Shown here piece after piece: positions 34,442 to 43,601 of a DNA stretch of 64,000 bases. A program made the position numbers and the translations under genes. The DNA comes from Pseudomonas citronellolis (GTDB taxonomy: Bacteria > Pseudomonadota > Gammaproteobacteria > Pseudomonadales > Pseudomonadaceae). Below the pieces are notes generated by a model. It was given only the letters and a program-made list of their open reading frames with translations, was not told where the DNA came from and did no database searches. The DNA is taken from positions 25,845 through 89,844 of the forward strand of contig NZ_FOLS01000033.1 of NCBI RefSeq assembly GCF_900112375.1, read 5' to 3'. The stretch's first letter is position 1; each line of letters starts with the position of its first letter.

Positions 34442-35857
34442 TCAGGCGCTCTTGTCTTCCAGGCCCACGGGGGCGAACTTGCTCAGCCTGAGGTCGAGCC
34501 AGGACGGCTTGCGGTTCTGCGCCTCCTGCTCCTCCTTGCGCTGCACCGCGCCGCGCACCAGCAGGCCGCCGAAGTAGCGGATGGGCTCCGGCGGGAAGCT
34601 CTTGGGCCGGCGCCCCACCAGGCCGCAGCGGCTCCACTCGTCGTTGCGCCCCAGCACCAGGCTGGCGAGGATGCGCCCGCCCAGGCGGCTGGGGCCGACG
34701 CCATTGCCGCTCCAGCCGATGCCATAGAAGATGTGCGGCGCGCCTTCCAGGTGGCCGAACACCGGCATGCTGTCGTAGGTGCGGTCGATGGGGCCGCACC
34801 AGGCGTGGCTGATGGCCTCGTCGGCGAGGTTGGGGTAGGTGCGGCGGAAGTCTTTCTCGGTCTCTTCGCTCAGCCGCGGGTTGTCGTCGAAGCTGGCGTC
34901 GATGCGGCTGGCGTAGTTGATCATGCCGGTGCCCTTGCCGAAGGCGATGCGGCCGTCCCGGGTGGTGCGGTAGAAGTCCACCATCAGCTGCGAATCGGTG
35001 ATCGACTCGCCGCCGGTCCAGCCGATCTGTTCCAGGCGCTGGGGGATCGGGTGGGTCGCCACTATGGTGCTGGTGACCGGCAGGACGACGCGGCTGAGTT
35101 CGGGAATCTGCGCGGCCCAGGCATTGGTGGCCAGCACCACGCGGCGCGCCGTGACCGAGCCCGAGGGCGTGCGCAGCACCGCCGGTTCGCTGCGCTGGAT
35201 GTCGTCCACGGGCGTGTTCTCGAAGATCCGCACGCCTTTCTCCAGCACTACCCGGCGCAGGCCGCGGGCGAGGCGGGCGGGCTGCACGGTGGCGTTGCTG
35301 GCCTCGATCACGCCTTCCAGGTGCTGGCGCGAGCCGGCGCGGCGCTGCACTTCGTTGTCCGGCAGCGAGCGGAAGACCTGCTCGCCCAGGCTTTCGCAGG
35401 TGCGCTGCACGCCCTTCCAGGCGCCGCGCTGGGCGTCGCTGGTGGCGGTCCACAGCCAGCCGCCGCGGCGGAAGTGCGCGTCGATGCCGTGCTGCGCGCA
35501 GAACTCGCCGATCTCGCCGATGTTCGCTTCCGAGGCGCGGGCCAGGCGCAGGGCTTCTTCCTTGCCGCACTGCGCCACCAGCGAGCTGATCTTCGGCCAC
35601 CAGGACATCACGAAGCCGCCGTTGCGCCCCGAGGCGCCGCCGCCGCAGATGTCGCGCTCGAGGATCACGATCCGGCACTGCGGTTCGAGCTCCAGCAGGC
35701 GCAGCGCCGTCCAAAGCCCGACGAAGCCGCCGCCGATGATGGCGACGTCGACGCTGAGGTCCTCCCGCAGGGGCGCGGTCGGGGTGAGTTCGTCGGCAAT
35801 TTCCTGGAGCCAGAGGGAGCGTTTCATGGCGAGAGCCCATGGGTTGTTGTTTCCCAT
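34442..35857 (-). CDS. FAD-dependent amine oxidoreductase, PuuB/DAO family
   Basis: This is a 471-aa DAO-family flavoprotein. The FAD motif VAIIGGGFVGLWTALRLLEL has its GxGxxG near residues 42-47, GGGASGRNGGF follows, and GIGWSGNGVGPSRLGGR is near the C-terminus. It resembles gamma-glutamylputrescine oxidase-like enzymes but is distinct from the oxidase at 5606-6925. The start is uncertain: ATG 35857 has only GGCGAG before it, with ATGs at 35923 and 35827 as alternatives. A copy of the candidate PucR operator sits 64 bases upstream. It probably oxidises an amine captured by the PotD-like protein. Confidence 0.83.
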   Translation of the reverse strand: MGNNNPWALAMKRSLWLQEIADELTPTAPLREDLSVDVAIIGGGFVGLWTALRLLELEPQCRIVILERDICGGGASGRNGGFVMSWWPKISSLVAQCGKEEALRLARASEANIGEIGEFCAQHGIDAHFRRGGWLWTATSDAQRGAWKGVQRTCESLGEQVFRSLPDNEVQRRAGSRQHLEGVIEASNATVQPARLARGLRRVVLEKGVRIFENTPVDDIQRSEPAVLRTPSGSVTARRVVLATNAWAAQIPELSRVVLPVTSTIVATHPIPQRLEQIGWTGGESITDSQLMVDFYRTTRDGRIAFGKGTGMINYASRIDASFDDNPRLSEETEKDFRRTYPNLADEAISHAWCGPIDRTYDSMPVFGHLEGAPHIFYGIGWSGNGVGPSRLGGRILASLVLGRNDEWSRCGLVGRRPKSFPPEPIRYFGGLLVRGAVQRKEEQEAQNRKPSWLDLRLSKFAPVGLEDKSA

Positions 35858-35920
35858 AATCTCGCCGAGCAGCGCCGGCGCCACCCATCGTGCATTTCTA
35901 ACGATTGGGCGGCGGGTTTT

Positions 35921-35938
35921 CATACAAACATACGAACC
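35921..35938 (-). promoter_or_regulatory. Candidate PucR operator, site 2
   Basis: On the minus strand this reads GGTTCGTATGTTTGTATG, matching site 1 at 32529-32546 in 15 of 18 bases. Its distance to the oxidase start (64 bases) nearly equals that of site 1 to pucR (67 bases). Confidence 0.55.
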
Positions 35939-35976
35939 CGGCGCTGAGGCCAGGGTGCCCCGGCCACGGCGCTCTT

Positions 35977-36044
35977 CGCAGGATGGGGTGAGCGAAACCC
36001 ATGTGGCCGTGGCGATGGGTATCGCTTCGCTCCACCCATCCTGC
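35977..36044. repeat. REP-type palindrome
   Basis: CGCAGGATGGGGTGAGCGAA at the left pairs, nearly perfectly, with TTCGCTCCACCCATCCTGCG at the right, with about 28 bases between. It is a bacterial interspersed hairpin of the type common in Pseudomonas, in the gap between the oxidase and TpsB genes. Confidence 0.75.
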
Positions 36045-36060
36045 GTTGCCCGTCCTCACT

Positions 36061-36086
36061 CGCCGGAACCCTGGAGGGTTCCGGCG
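36061..36086 (-). terminator. Candidate terminator hairpin after tpsB
   Basis: CGCCGGAACCCT pairs perfectly with AGGGTTCCGGCG (12 bp, 2-base gap), 9 bases past the TpsB stop codon. No T-tract follows on the minus strand, so termination is plausible but not assured. Confidence 0.55.
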
Positions 36087-36094
36087 CGGCGGGT

Positions 36095-37840
36095 TCAGAA
36101 CAGCTTGAGGAAGTTGAGGTAGAAGCGCGGCGCCTTGCCGTTGTCGTCGTCCAGTTCTTCGGCCGAGACCTTGCGCGTCAGCGGGAAGGCCAGCTCGGGC
36201 GACACGTACATGTCCTTGAACACCTGCAGGTGGGCGCCGACGCCGGCCGAGGACAGGCTTTCGGCGCTGACCCAGCTCGGCTCCTCGCTCCACACCTTGC
36301 CGAAGTCCCAGAAGGCGTAGTACTGCGTGGGCACCTCGTGGTCCCTGAAGGTGTGCAGGCGGTTGTACTGCAGCTCGACCTTGCCGGCGAAGCCCTTGTC
36401 GCCGGTGATCTCCGACGGGTCGTAGCCGCGGCCGAACTCGCTGCCGCCCACGCCGAACTGCTCGGGGCTGAGCAGCGGCTGGCCGAAGGAGGTCTGCGCG
36501 GTCATCGCCAGGTACAGGTTGAGGCCGTCCATGATTTTCGACAGGTCCTGCAGGCGCTGGGCATCCACCTGCAGCTTGGTGAAGTCGGTCTCGCCGCCCT
36601 CGCGCGAGGGGTTGGCGCGGTTTTCGCTGCTGGCGCCCATGATCTTCAGGCCGCGGCTCAGCTCCGCCTTGACCAGGTTCTTGCCGCCGTAGCCGTCGAA
36701 GAAGTCGTAGCTGGCGCCCAGGCGCAGGGCGCGGATGCGGTCGTCGCTGGAGGGCGGGCTGTGCGGGTCGTCGAGGTACTCGGACTTGCCGTTGAACCAG
36801 GTGAAGGCCGCCGAGGTCTTGAAGGTCTCGTCGCGCTGGCGGATCCACGGCCGGGTGACGCGCACGGCGAAGGTGTCGCCGGAGCTGTTGGCGTCGAGGA
36901 AGGAGTAGGTGTCGGCGTGGCCGTCGTTGTGCTGGGCGAGGAAGCTGAGCACGTCGCCGCGGCTGCCGACCGGGACTTCGTACTGGCCTTCGAAGAAGGT
37001 CATCTTGTCGCCTTCCACCGACTTGCCGGCGCGCACGCCCAGGTGGTCGCCGTGGCCGGTCAGGTCGTTGACGCCCACGCCGCCGTACACCTGCCAGGGG
37101 CCGAAGTAGCGGCTGTCGCGGTTGTCGAAGCCGAAGAAGCCTTCGTACTTGCGCTGGCTGTTCTCCACCAGCAGGTCGGTGCCCTCGGCGACCGGCGAGG
37201 GGCTGAAGGTGCCGCGGCTCTGGTTGCCCGAGACGTCGTTCATCAGCAGCAGGTTGCGTTCCAGCGTGGCGCTCTTCACCGGCACTTCTTCACGGATGTT
37301 GCGGGCGTAGCCTTCCAGGGCCTTGTTGCTCGGCCCCTGGAAGGTCACCTGGTTGACCCGGCCCTCGAAGACGTGGATGACCAGGTTGCCGTTCTCCAGG
37401 CGTTGCTCGGGCACGTAGGCCTTGGCCAGGAGGAAGCCGGCGCGGCGATAGCGCTGGGTGATGACGTCGGCCACGGCGTTCACTTCGGGCAGCGACACCC
37501 TGTTGCCTTCCAGGCGCGCGAGCAGCGGCGCGAAGGTGGCGGGCGGGTAGCTGGTCACGCCGGTGAGGGTGACCTTGGTGACCTTGAAGCGGGTCTCGCC
37601 GCCGGGCAGCGCGGTCATCTCGGCGGGAACATCCTCCGCGCTCGGGGTGACCACCGTGTCCGGCAATTGCAGCGTGGCGGGCATCTCGGTCGGCGCGCTG
37701 CGGTGCCCGGAGGCGTCCGGCACCTCGACCCGCCCGGGGTTGAGCTGGCCGAGCGGGGCGGCTTGCAGCGCGCCGGCGGCGAACAGGCCGGAGCAGACGG
37801 CCAGGGCGAGGATGCTCAGTTTCGACGGAAGCGGTTTCAT
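36095..37840 (-). CDS. Two-partner secretion transporter TpsB (ShlB/FhaC family)
   Basis: This 581-aa outer-membrane protein has a signal peptide at about 1-27, a proline-rich linker, and a POTRA domain (about 80-160, FKVTKVTLTGVTSYPPATFA). A second POTRA-like stretch covers 160-210, and a 16-strand barrel (about 215-581) contains the family motif GYDPSEITGDKG and ends in phenylalanine (FLKLF). It exports the TpsA protein encoded directly upstream; only 2 bases separate the tpsA stop from this start, so the pair is co-translated. Confidence 0.93.
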   Translation of the reverse strand: MKPLPSKLSILALAVCSGLFAAGALQAAPLGQLNPGRVEVPDASGHRSAPTEMPATLQLPDTVVTPSAEDVPAEMTALPGGETRFKVTKVTLTGVTSYPPATFAPLLARLEGNRVSLPEVNAVADVITQRYRRAGFLLAKAYVPEQRLENGNLVIHVFEGRVNQVTFQGPSNKALEGYARNIREEVPVKSATLERNLLLMNDVSGNQSRGTFSPSPVAEGTDLLVENSQRKYEGFFGFDNRDSRYFGPWQVYGGVGVNDLTGHGDHLGVRAGKSVEGDKMTFFEGQYEVPVGSRGDVLSFLAQHNDGHADTYSFLDANSSGDTFAVRVTRPWIRQRDETFKTSAAFTWFNGKSEYLDDPHSPPSSDDRIRALRLGASYDFFDGYGGKNLVKAELSRGLKIMGASSENRANPSREGGETDFTKLQVDAQRLQDLSKIMDGLNLYLAMTAQTSFGQPLLSPEQFGVGGSEFGRGYDPSEITGDKGFAGKVELQYNRLHTFRDHEVPTQYYAFWDFGKVWSEEPSWVSAESLSSAGVGAHLQVFKDMYVSPELAFPLTRKVSAEELDDDNGKAPRFYLNFLKLF

Positions 37841-37842
37841 GG

Positions 37843-40800
37843 CTATTTCCCTCCCTTCTGGTCGGCCTTCAGGTCGTGGGGGATCACGCTGCGGTTCCAG
37901 TCGGGGGCGATGAACTGGCCGTCCTTGATCAGGCTGTTGGCGTAGGTCAGCACGTCGCGGATGTCCGGCGTGGTGCTGGTCTTGCCGCCGTAGGCGCGGG
38001 GTTTGCAGATCAGTTGCACGGCGTAGGTGCGGATCACCGCCGGCGATACCGAGTAGTTGGCCGAGACCGCCGAGGGCGACTCCAGCGCGGTGCAGCGGGT
38101 GTTGCCGGGGGCCTGGGCGGTCAGGGGCACGGCGAGCGCTTCCCGTCCGGGGGCGGGCGGCGGCGTCACCGGCTCCAGCGGCCCGCTGATGGTCAGGGCG
38201 CCGTCGCGGAATACCACGCTGTAGTTGCTGCCGGCGCTGAACGCCTGGTCCTGGCCGATGGCGTAGCTGCCGGGTTCCTCGCCCGGCGCGCGGCGCAGCG
38301 AGCCCTGGGCGATAGCGGCCGGGTCGCCGTTCTTTAGCCCGCTGACCGAGTGGGTCAGCCGCGGGTCGGCGCTGCCCTGGACCTTGCTCTTATCGTCGGC
38401 AGTCACCACCAGTTGCGCCGGGGTGATCCGCAGGGTGCCGTCCTTGAACAGCAGGGTGTAGTTGGCGCTGGCCAGGCCCAGGTCGCCCTGGCCGATGGCG
38501 TAGCCCTGGGGCCGGACGTTCTCGCCCTGCTGGCGCCGCAGGCTGCCGCCATTGAGCACGCCGGCGGCGCTGTCGCCGTTCTTCAGGCCGCTGACCGAGT
38601 AGCTGAGGCCGGGGTCGGCGTCGCCGTAGACCTTGCTCTTGTCCTGGGCCGTGACCGTGAGGGCGGCGGGGGTGATCTGCAGCTTGCCGTCGACGAACTT
38701 CAGTGTGTAGTTGCCGCCCAGGCCGCTGTTCAGGCCCAGGTTGCCCTGCTGGATTCCGTACTGGCCGACGTTCTCGCCGGCGGCCCGGCCGAGGTTGCCC
38801 TGCAGCAGGTCGGCGCCGTTCTGGCCGAGCTTGGCTCCGGACACGCCGTAGTCGAGCGCCGGGTCGGCGTCGCCGTAGACCTTGCTCTTGTCGTTGGCGG
38901 TGACCGTGAGTTCGGCCGGGGTGACCTTCAGGTTGCCGTCGGCGAGTTGGGTCTCGTAGCGCCGGGCGACGAATTCGCCGGGGTCGACCTGGCCCTTGAT
39001 GGCGTAGTCGCCGACGTTGGATTGCGGGGTCGCCGCGGTGCTGTGGCTGGTGCCGGGCTGGAAGCGGTCCTGCCCCAGCTGGCGGTCGACGAAGTCGTCC
39101 AGCGCCTTGACGTTCTTCGTGTTGTCGCTGGCGTCGGCGGCCAACCCCAGGGACGAGTTGGAGAAGGTCGGGTTGGCCTCGCCGTATTCGCGGCTGGCGT
39201 CGTTGACCTTGCCCTGCACCTGGGCTTTCTGCGCCTGCAGCTGCACGCCGTTGGCGCTGTTGTCCGTGGTGTTCATGAACTGCACGCGGGCCGCTTCGTG
39301 GGCGCCGTTTTCGTTGAACAGCCAGGAGAAGGTGGTGTCGACGGCCTTTGTCTTGCCGCCCAGGTCGACCACCATCTGCTCGGAGGCGCCGGTGTTCTTG
39401 TTGTGCTGGATCTCGTCGGTGATGGAGGCGCCGGGGGCGTCGTCGAACTGGCGCACGCCCCAGCCCTGGTCGACGCCCTGGGCGTTGCGGTAGGCCACCA
39501 CCTGGCCCGGGTAGGCGTCGAAGGACAGCCCCGGCGGCAGTTCGTCGGTCTCCACTCCGTCCTTCAGCACCTTGACCTTGGTGGCCTTGCTGGCGTCGGC
39601 GGACAGTATCCAGACGCTGCCGGCGGCGTCGGTGAACTTCATTTGCCTGACCAGGTAGTCGGAGCTGTCGTTGGCGCTGACGTTGACCGGCTTGCCGTTG
39701 GCGTCGACGTACTGGATGGCGTCGAACACCAGGTAGTCGAAGGGCTGGTCGTCGTAGCCCAGGGTGGCCTGGCGCTCGCCGCTGGAGGCGTTGCTGATGA
39801 CCAGTTGCTCGCCGATCTTGCGGATGGTCTGCGCGCTGACGCCGTCCATGCTTTCCGGCATGCCGCCGCTGACGCTGTAGGGCGAGGCGACCTTGCCGGT
39901 GGCGACCTTGCCGTCGGCGCTGGTCTGGTTGTAGTGGAACACGCCGTTGCTGGCCTTGCCGGCCAGGGTGCCGGCGGAGTTCAGCGGGCTGTCGAGCAGC
40001 ACGCTGGCGCCCTGCACGGCGAGCTTGTCGGCGATCAGCGCGGTATTGGCGTCCTGGATCACCGAGGCGGTGTTGGCGGTCTTGATCCAGATGGTGCCCT
40101 TGCCGACGTCGAGGATCGCGCGGTTCAGGTAGGCGTCGTCGCCGCTCAGGTTGCCGGCGTTGTCCCTGAGCAGCACGTCGCCGGTGGCGACGATCACCAG
40201 GTGGCCGTTCTTCAGCAGGATGGGCGCGTTGATGTACACCGAGCCGCTGTCGTTGCGCTTGGCGTCGGCGAAGGGGTCGCCGCTGTCCTTGTACTCGGAC
40301 ACCGCGCCGACGTTGCCGGTGGAGAACAGGCGCAGGGCGTAGTAGCCGTTGGCATTGCTGCCGATGCTCTGCGCGATGATCGCCGAGTTGACGTTGATGC
40401 GGCCGCTGGCGCTGATGTCCACGTCGTTGGTCTTCAGGCCGTTGACGATGGCGCTGGCGGCCACGGTGCCGCTGCCCACGTCGCCGCCATTGGCCTCGAT
40501 GTCCACCGTGTCCGGGTCGAGCAGCCATTTGCCCGAGGCCTTGCCGCCGCCGGCGTCGACCTGGGCCTCCGGGGCCACGGTCAACTGCCGGCCGGAGGTT
40601 TCCACCACACCGCCGCGTTCGCCGCCCCTGGCGCTGGCGTTGCCGGCGAAGTGGGTGGTGCCGTCGCTCCAGACCACCACCTGGCCGCCGTCGGTCCTGC
40701 CATCGGCCCTGAGCTGCGCGCCCTTGGCCACGCTGGTGGACTTCGCCGCCGGCTCCGGCCCCTGGCCCTGGTAGCTGCCGCCGACCAGCACCTTGCCGCC

Positions 40801-41808
40801 GGCGCCCTGGCTGCCGGAGGCGTCGATCCTGGCGCCGGCGGCGAGGTTCACCGCGTCGCCCAGCACCTTCACGCTGCCGCCGCTGGCGCCCTTGGCGCTC
40901 AGTTGGCCGCTGACGTTGGTCTGCGCCGCGTTGCCCAGGACGATGCTGCCGCCTTGCTCGCTCACCGAGTCGGCGGCCACCTTGCCGCCGAGGTTGATCA
41001 CCGAGTCCAGGTGCCTGGCCGCGCGCTCGGCGCTCATGGCCACCACGCCGTTGCCGACGTCGATCTCGCCGCTGTTGTGCACGCCGCCGGTGACGTCGGC
41101 GTTGACGCTGTCCTTGTCACCCGGGGTGCCCTGGACGGCGATGTTCATCAGCCCGTCGCCATGGAAGTCGAGGGTCGCGCGCGGGCCGGTGGCCAGTTGC
41201 ACGCTGCCCTTGCGCGCCTGGATGACGCCGTGGTTCTCCACCTGGGCGCCGAGCAGGGCGACCATGCCGTTGTCGTGCACGGTGATGCGCCCGTGGTTGC
41301 TGACCAGGCCCTTGAGCTGCAGGTCCAGCTTGCCGCTGCGGGCGAACTCCTTGGCCTGCTCGTCGGTGAGGAAGCCGGCGCTGGCCACCAGGGCGCTGGC
41401 GGAGATGCGCGAGTTCGGGCCGAGCCAGATGCCGTTGGGGTTGACCAGGATCAGCTGGCCGTTGGAGGTGACGGCGCCATAGATCTTCGACGGATCGCTG
41501 CCGATCACCCGGTTGAGGGTCACCGAGCGGCCGTCGGGCTGGCGGAAGGTGATGCTGTTGTCCGGGCCGACGTTGAAGCGCTGCCAGTCGATGGCGGTGC
41601 GCGTGCTGGCGGTGTTCACTTCCATGTTCGGCCCGTTCTGGGTGATGCTGGCCTGGCCGCCGACCACCTGGCCGCCCTGGGGCAGGGCGTCCGCCAGGGC
41701 CAGGGGCACCTGCAGCGACAGGCCGGCCGAAGCCAGGGCTATCGCGACGCAGAGCGAGTGCAGCGGCAGAGGGGAGGGGCCGCGGTTCCCCGAATGGCGA
41801 CGTTTCAT
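37843..41808 (-). CDS. TpsA exoprotein with haemagglutinin-type secretion domain and MBG repeats
   Basis: This is a 1321-aa secreted protein. A long signal peptide (about 1-40) precedes the TPS domain (about 41-290) with the NPNG motif at 123-126 and the following beta-helix region. The middle is repetitive and glycine/asparagine-rich. Residues from about 870 to 1250 hold three clear and one degenerate MBG/YDG-type repeats, each starting like LTVTANDKSKVYGDADPAL. The C-terminus has a cysteine pair in the CTALES and LICKPRAYGG segments. It is a likely adhesin or matrix protein exported by the adjacent TpsB. Its ribosome binding site lies in an 8-bp hairpin (41815-41838). Confidence 0.9.
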   Translation of the reverse strand: MKRRHSGNRGPSPLPLHSLCVAIALASAGLSLQVPLALADALPQGGQVVGGQASITQNGPNMEVNTASTRTAIDWQRFNVGPDNSITFRQPDGRSVTLNRVIGSDPSKIYGAVTSNGQLILVNPNGIWLGPNSRISASALVASAGFLTDEQAKEFARSGKLDLQLKGLVSNHGRITVHDNGMVALLGAQVENHGVIQARKGSVQLATGPRATLDFHGDGLMNIAVQGTPGDKDSVNADVTGGVHNSGEIDVGNGVVAMSAERAARHLDSVINLGGKVAADSVSEQGGSIVLGNAAQTNVSGQLSAKGASGGSVKVLGDAVNLAAGARIDASGSQGAGGKVLVGGSYQGQGPEPAAKSTSVAKGAQLRADGRTDGGQVVVWSDGTTHFAGNASARGGERGGVVETSGRQLTVAPEAQVDAGGGKASGKWLLDPDTVDIEANGGDVGSGTVAASAIVNGLKTNDVDISASGRINVNSAIIAQSIGSNANGYYALRLFSTGNVGAVSEYKDSGDPFADAKRNDSGSVYINAPILLKNGHLVIVATGDVLLRDNAGNLSGDDAYLNRAILDVGKGTIWIKTANTASVIQDANTALIADKLAVQGASVLLDSPLNSAGTLAGKASNGVFHYNQTSADGKVATGKVASPYSVSGGMPESMDGVSAQTIRKIGEQLVISNASSGERQATLGYDDQPFDYLVFDAIQYVDANGKPVNVSANDSSDYLVRQMKFTDAAGSVWILSADASKATKVKVLKDGVETDELPPGLSFDAYPGQVVAYRNAQGVDQGWGVRQFDDAPGASITDEIQHNKNTGASEQMVVDLGGKTKAVDTTFSWLFNENGAHEAARVQFMNTTDNSANGVQLQAQKAQVQGKVNDASREYGEANPTFSNSSLGLAADASDNTKNVKALDDFVDRQLGQDRFQPGTSHSTAATPQSNVGDYAIKGQVDPGEFVARRYETQLADGNLKVTPAELTVTANDKSKVYGDADPALDYGVSGAKLGQNGADLLQGNLGRAAGENVGQYGIQQGNLGLNSGLGGNYTLKFVDGKLQITPAALTVTAQDKSKVYGDADPGLSYSVSGLKNGDSAAGVLNGGSLRRQQGENVRPQGYAIGQGDLGLASANYTLLFKDGTLRITPAQLVVTADDKSKVQGSADPRLTHSVSGLKNGDPAAIAQGSLRRAPGEEPGSYAIGQDQAFSAGSNYSVVFRDGALTISGPLEPVTPPPAPGREALAVPLTAQAPGNTRCTALESPSAVSANYSVSPAVIRTYAVQLICKPRAYGGKTSTTPDIRDVLTYANSLIKDGQFIAPDWNRSVIPHDLKADQKGGK

Positions 41809-41814
41809 CGCTTG

Positions 41815-41838
41815 TCTCCTAGGAAATTTACTAGGAGA
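41815..41838 (-). promoter_or_regulatory. Hairpin covering the tpsA ribosome binding site
   Basis: In the mRNA sense TCTCCTAG pairs exactly with CTAGGAGA across an 8-base loop (TAAATTTC). The right arm contains AGGAG, the tpsA ribosome binding site, 8 bases before the ATG at 41808. It could limit translation in an RNA-structure-dependent way, or act as a DNA operator. Confidence 0.55.
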
Positions 41839-41921
41839 AAGCTTTGGGGAATTCCCTGCGGGGATTAATCAGGCGCGCCACGAAAGGCTTGTAGTGCGTC
41901 CCTGAGTCGGGCCCGCCGGCC

Positions 41922-43562
41922 TCAGGGTTGCCGCGCGCTGCGGGGGAGTTCCAGATGCAGTTCGACGTGCAGCTCCGCGCCGTCCTGCTCATGGACCTGC
42001 AGGTTGCCGCCGAGCAGGCCGGCCAGCGTCTCGGCCAGCACGAGGGCCGCGACGAAGGGCGGCACGCGCGCCGGCAAGGGCCCCGCCCGCAGCGAAAGCC
42101 GCCAGTGCAGGCGGGCGCCGGAAACCTCGATGGCCTTCGCCGCCAGGTCGACCCGGCTGGCGCCCAGGCTCTGCGCATACAGGAGCAGGGTGCCGACCAA
42201 CTGGCGGTAGCGCTGCGCGTCCACCCAGGCCCAGGGCTGCGTCCCGGCCTTCTGCAAGCGGCAAGCCGGCGCTGCGGGGGTGGCGAGGGCCTGCTCGGTC
42301 AAGGCATCCAGATCGGCCCGGCTGGGCATGGGCGTCATCTGGCCCAGTTCCAGGCGGGCCAGGTCGGTCAGCAGCTCGATGTCGCCGCGCAACCGGGCCA
42401 GGCCCTGGGCGAGGGCGTCGTCCTGGCCGGGCTGCTGCAGCGCCGCCAGCTCGCGCAGGGCCTGTTCGCCGAAGTCGACCAGGTAGCGTCCGCGCCGGGT
42501 GCGGATGCTGCGGACCTGCTCCAGGCTGTCGCGCAGCATCTGGATCTCCTGGTCCTGCTCGCCGATGTCGACGGCCGAGCAGAGCATGCCGATGAACTCG
42601 CCATCCTCGCCGCTGACGGGGATGCCGCCCTGCTTGAACACGTGGCGCACGCCGTTGATGTGGACCACGCATACCGTCATGTACGGGATCCTGGCCTGCA
42701 CCGCGGCCTGGAAGGTCTTGCGCACGTACTCCAGGTGCTCGGCGTCCACCACCCCCAGCTCGCTGATGGTGCTGCCCGCGACCTGGTCATGGCTGAGGCC
42801 GGTCAGCCGGAGAAAGGCCGCGTTCGCCGCCAGCACGCGGCCTTCGCCATCGCGCAGGCTCACCGGGTAGGGGACGCGGTCGATCAGGCTGTCGAAAGAC
42901 GGCAGGGCGCCTGCCTGCGCGGGTGCGTCGCCCGGGCGCTCCACCAGCCCGTGCTGCGCGGCGACCTGGATCAGCTCGACCAGCGAGCTGGTGTTGGTCT
43001 TTTCCAGCAGCCGGGCCTTGTAGGTGCTGACGGTGCGGTCGCTGATCGCCAGTTCGGTGGCGATGTCCTTGACCCGGTAGCCGTCGGCCAGGTAGTGCAG
43101 GACCGTGATTTCCCGTGGCGTCAGCACCTCGGCCTGGGCGGTGCCGTGGGCCGCCGCGCCGATGGGTTCCTGGCGCAGCGCGCCGACCTTGAAGAAGGTG
43201 CGCCCGGCCAGCACCGCCGACACCGCTTCCAGCAGCGGGGCCCGGGTGTCGGACTTGGCGACGAAGCCGGCGGCACCGCACTCCACGCAGGCGTGCTCGT
43301 AGACGTCCGCCGGCAGGTCGGTGAACACCAGCACCTGGGTACTCTCCTGGCGGGCGCGGATGCGGCGGATCACGTCCAGCCCGCCGAGGCGTGGCACCTT
43401 GAGGTCGAGCACGACCAGCTCCGGCGCCAGCCGCCGGCACAGGTCCAGGCCCTCGACGCCATTGTCGGCCACGCCGACGACCTGGTGGCCCTGGCCTTCC
43501 AGCAGGGCCCTGGCGCCCACGCAGGTGATGGGGTGGTTGTCGATGATGATGATGCGGCTCAT
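41922..43562 (-). CDS. Hybrid response regulator: REC, LuxR-type HTH, PAS and kinase-like C-terminus
   Basis: This is a 546-aa protein. Residues 1-115 form a receiver domain with acidic residues near the start, phospho-acceptor Asp53 (VVLDLKVP) and Lys103. Residues 145-200 are a NarL/LuxR helix-turn-helix (LTPREITVLHYLADGYRVKD). Residues about 223-340 form a PAS domain (PYPVSLRDGEGRVLAANAAF). The last 200 residues resemble a histidine kinase dimerisation/ATPase part without an obvious H-box or N-box. NarL-type regulators are usually about 210 aa, so the extra half is unusual. It lies 113 bases upstream of tpsA on the same strand and may control adhesin expression. Confidence 0.85.
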   Translation of the reverse strand: MSRIIIIDNHPITCVGARALLEGQGHQVVGVADNGVEGLDLCRRLAPELVVLDLKVPRLGGLDVIRRIRARQESTQVLVFTDLPADVYEHACVECGAAGFVAKSDTRAPLLEAVSAVLAGRTFFKVGALRQEPIGAAAHGTAQAEVLTPREITVLHYLADGYRVKDIATELAISDRTVSTYKARLLEKTNTSSLVELIQVAAQHGLVERPGDAPAQAGALPSFDSLIDRVPYPVSLRDGEGRVLAANAAFLRLTGLSHDQVAGSTISELGVVDAEHLEYVRKTFQAAVQARIPYMTVCVVHINGVRHVFKQGGIPVSGEDGEFIGMLCSAVDIGEQDQEIQMLRDSLEQVRSIRTRRGRYLVDFGEQALRELAALQQPGQDDALAQGLARLRGDIELLTDLARLELGQMTPMPSRADLDALTEQALATPAAPACRLQKAGTQPWAWVDAQRYRQLVGTLLLYAQSLGASRVDLAAKAIEVSGARLHWRLSLRAGPLPARVPPFVAALVLAETLAGLLGGNLQVHEQDGAELHVELHLELPRSARQP

Positions 43563-43601
43563 CCCTCTGCCCGCCGTGCGATCGGGTTCCGGAAGGATAG
43601 T

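Noticed and set aside
38350..41868. 1172-codon plus-strand frame opposite tpsA
   Set aside because: Composition is Val/Gly/Ala/Asp-rich without domains; the opposite strand encodes a coherent TpsA with signal peptide, NPNG motif and MBG repeats.
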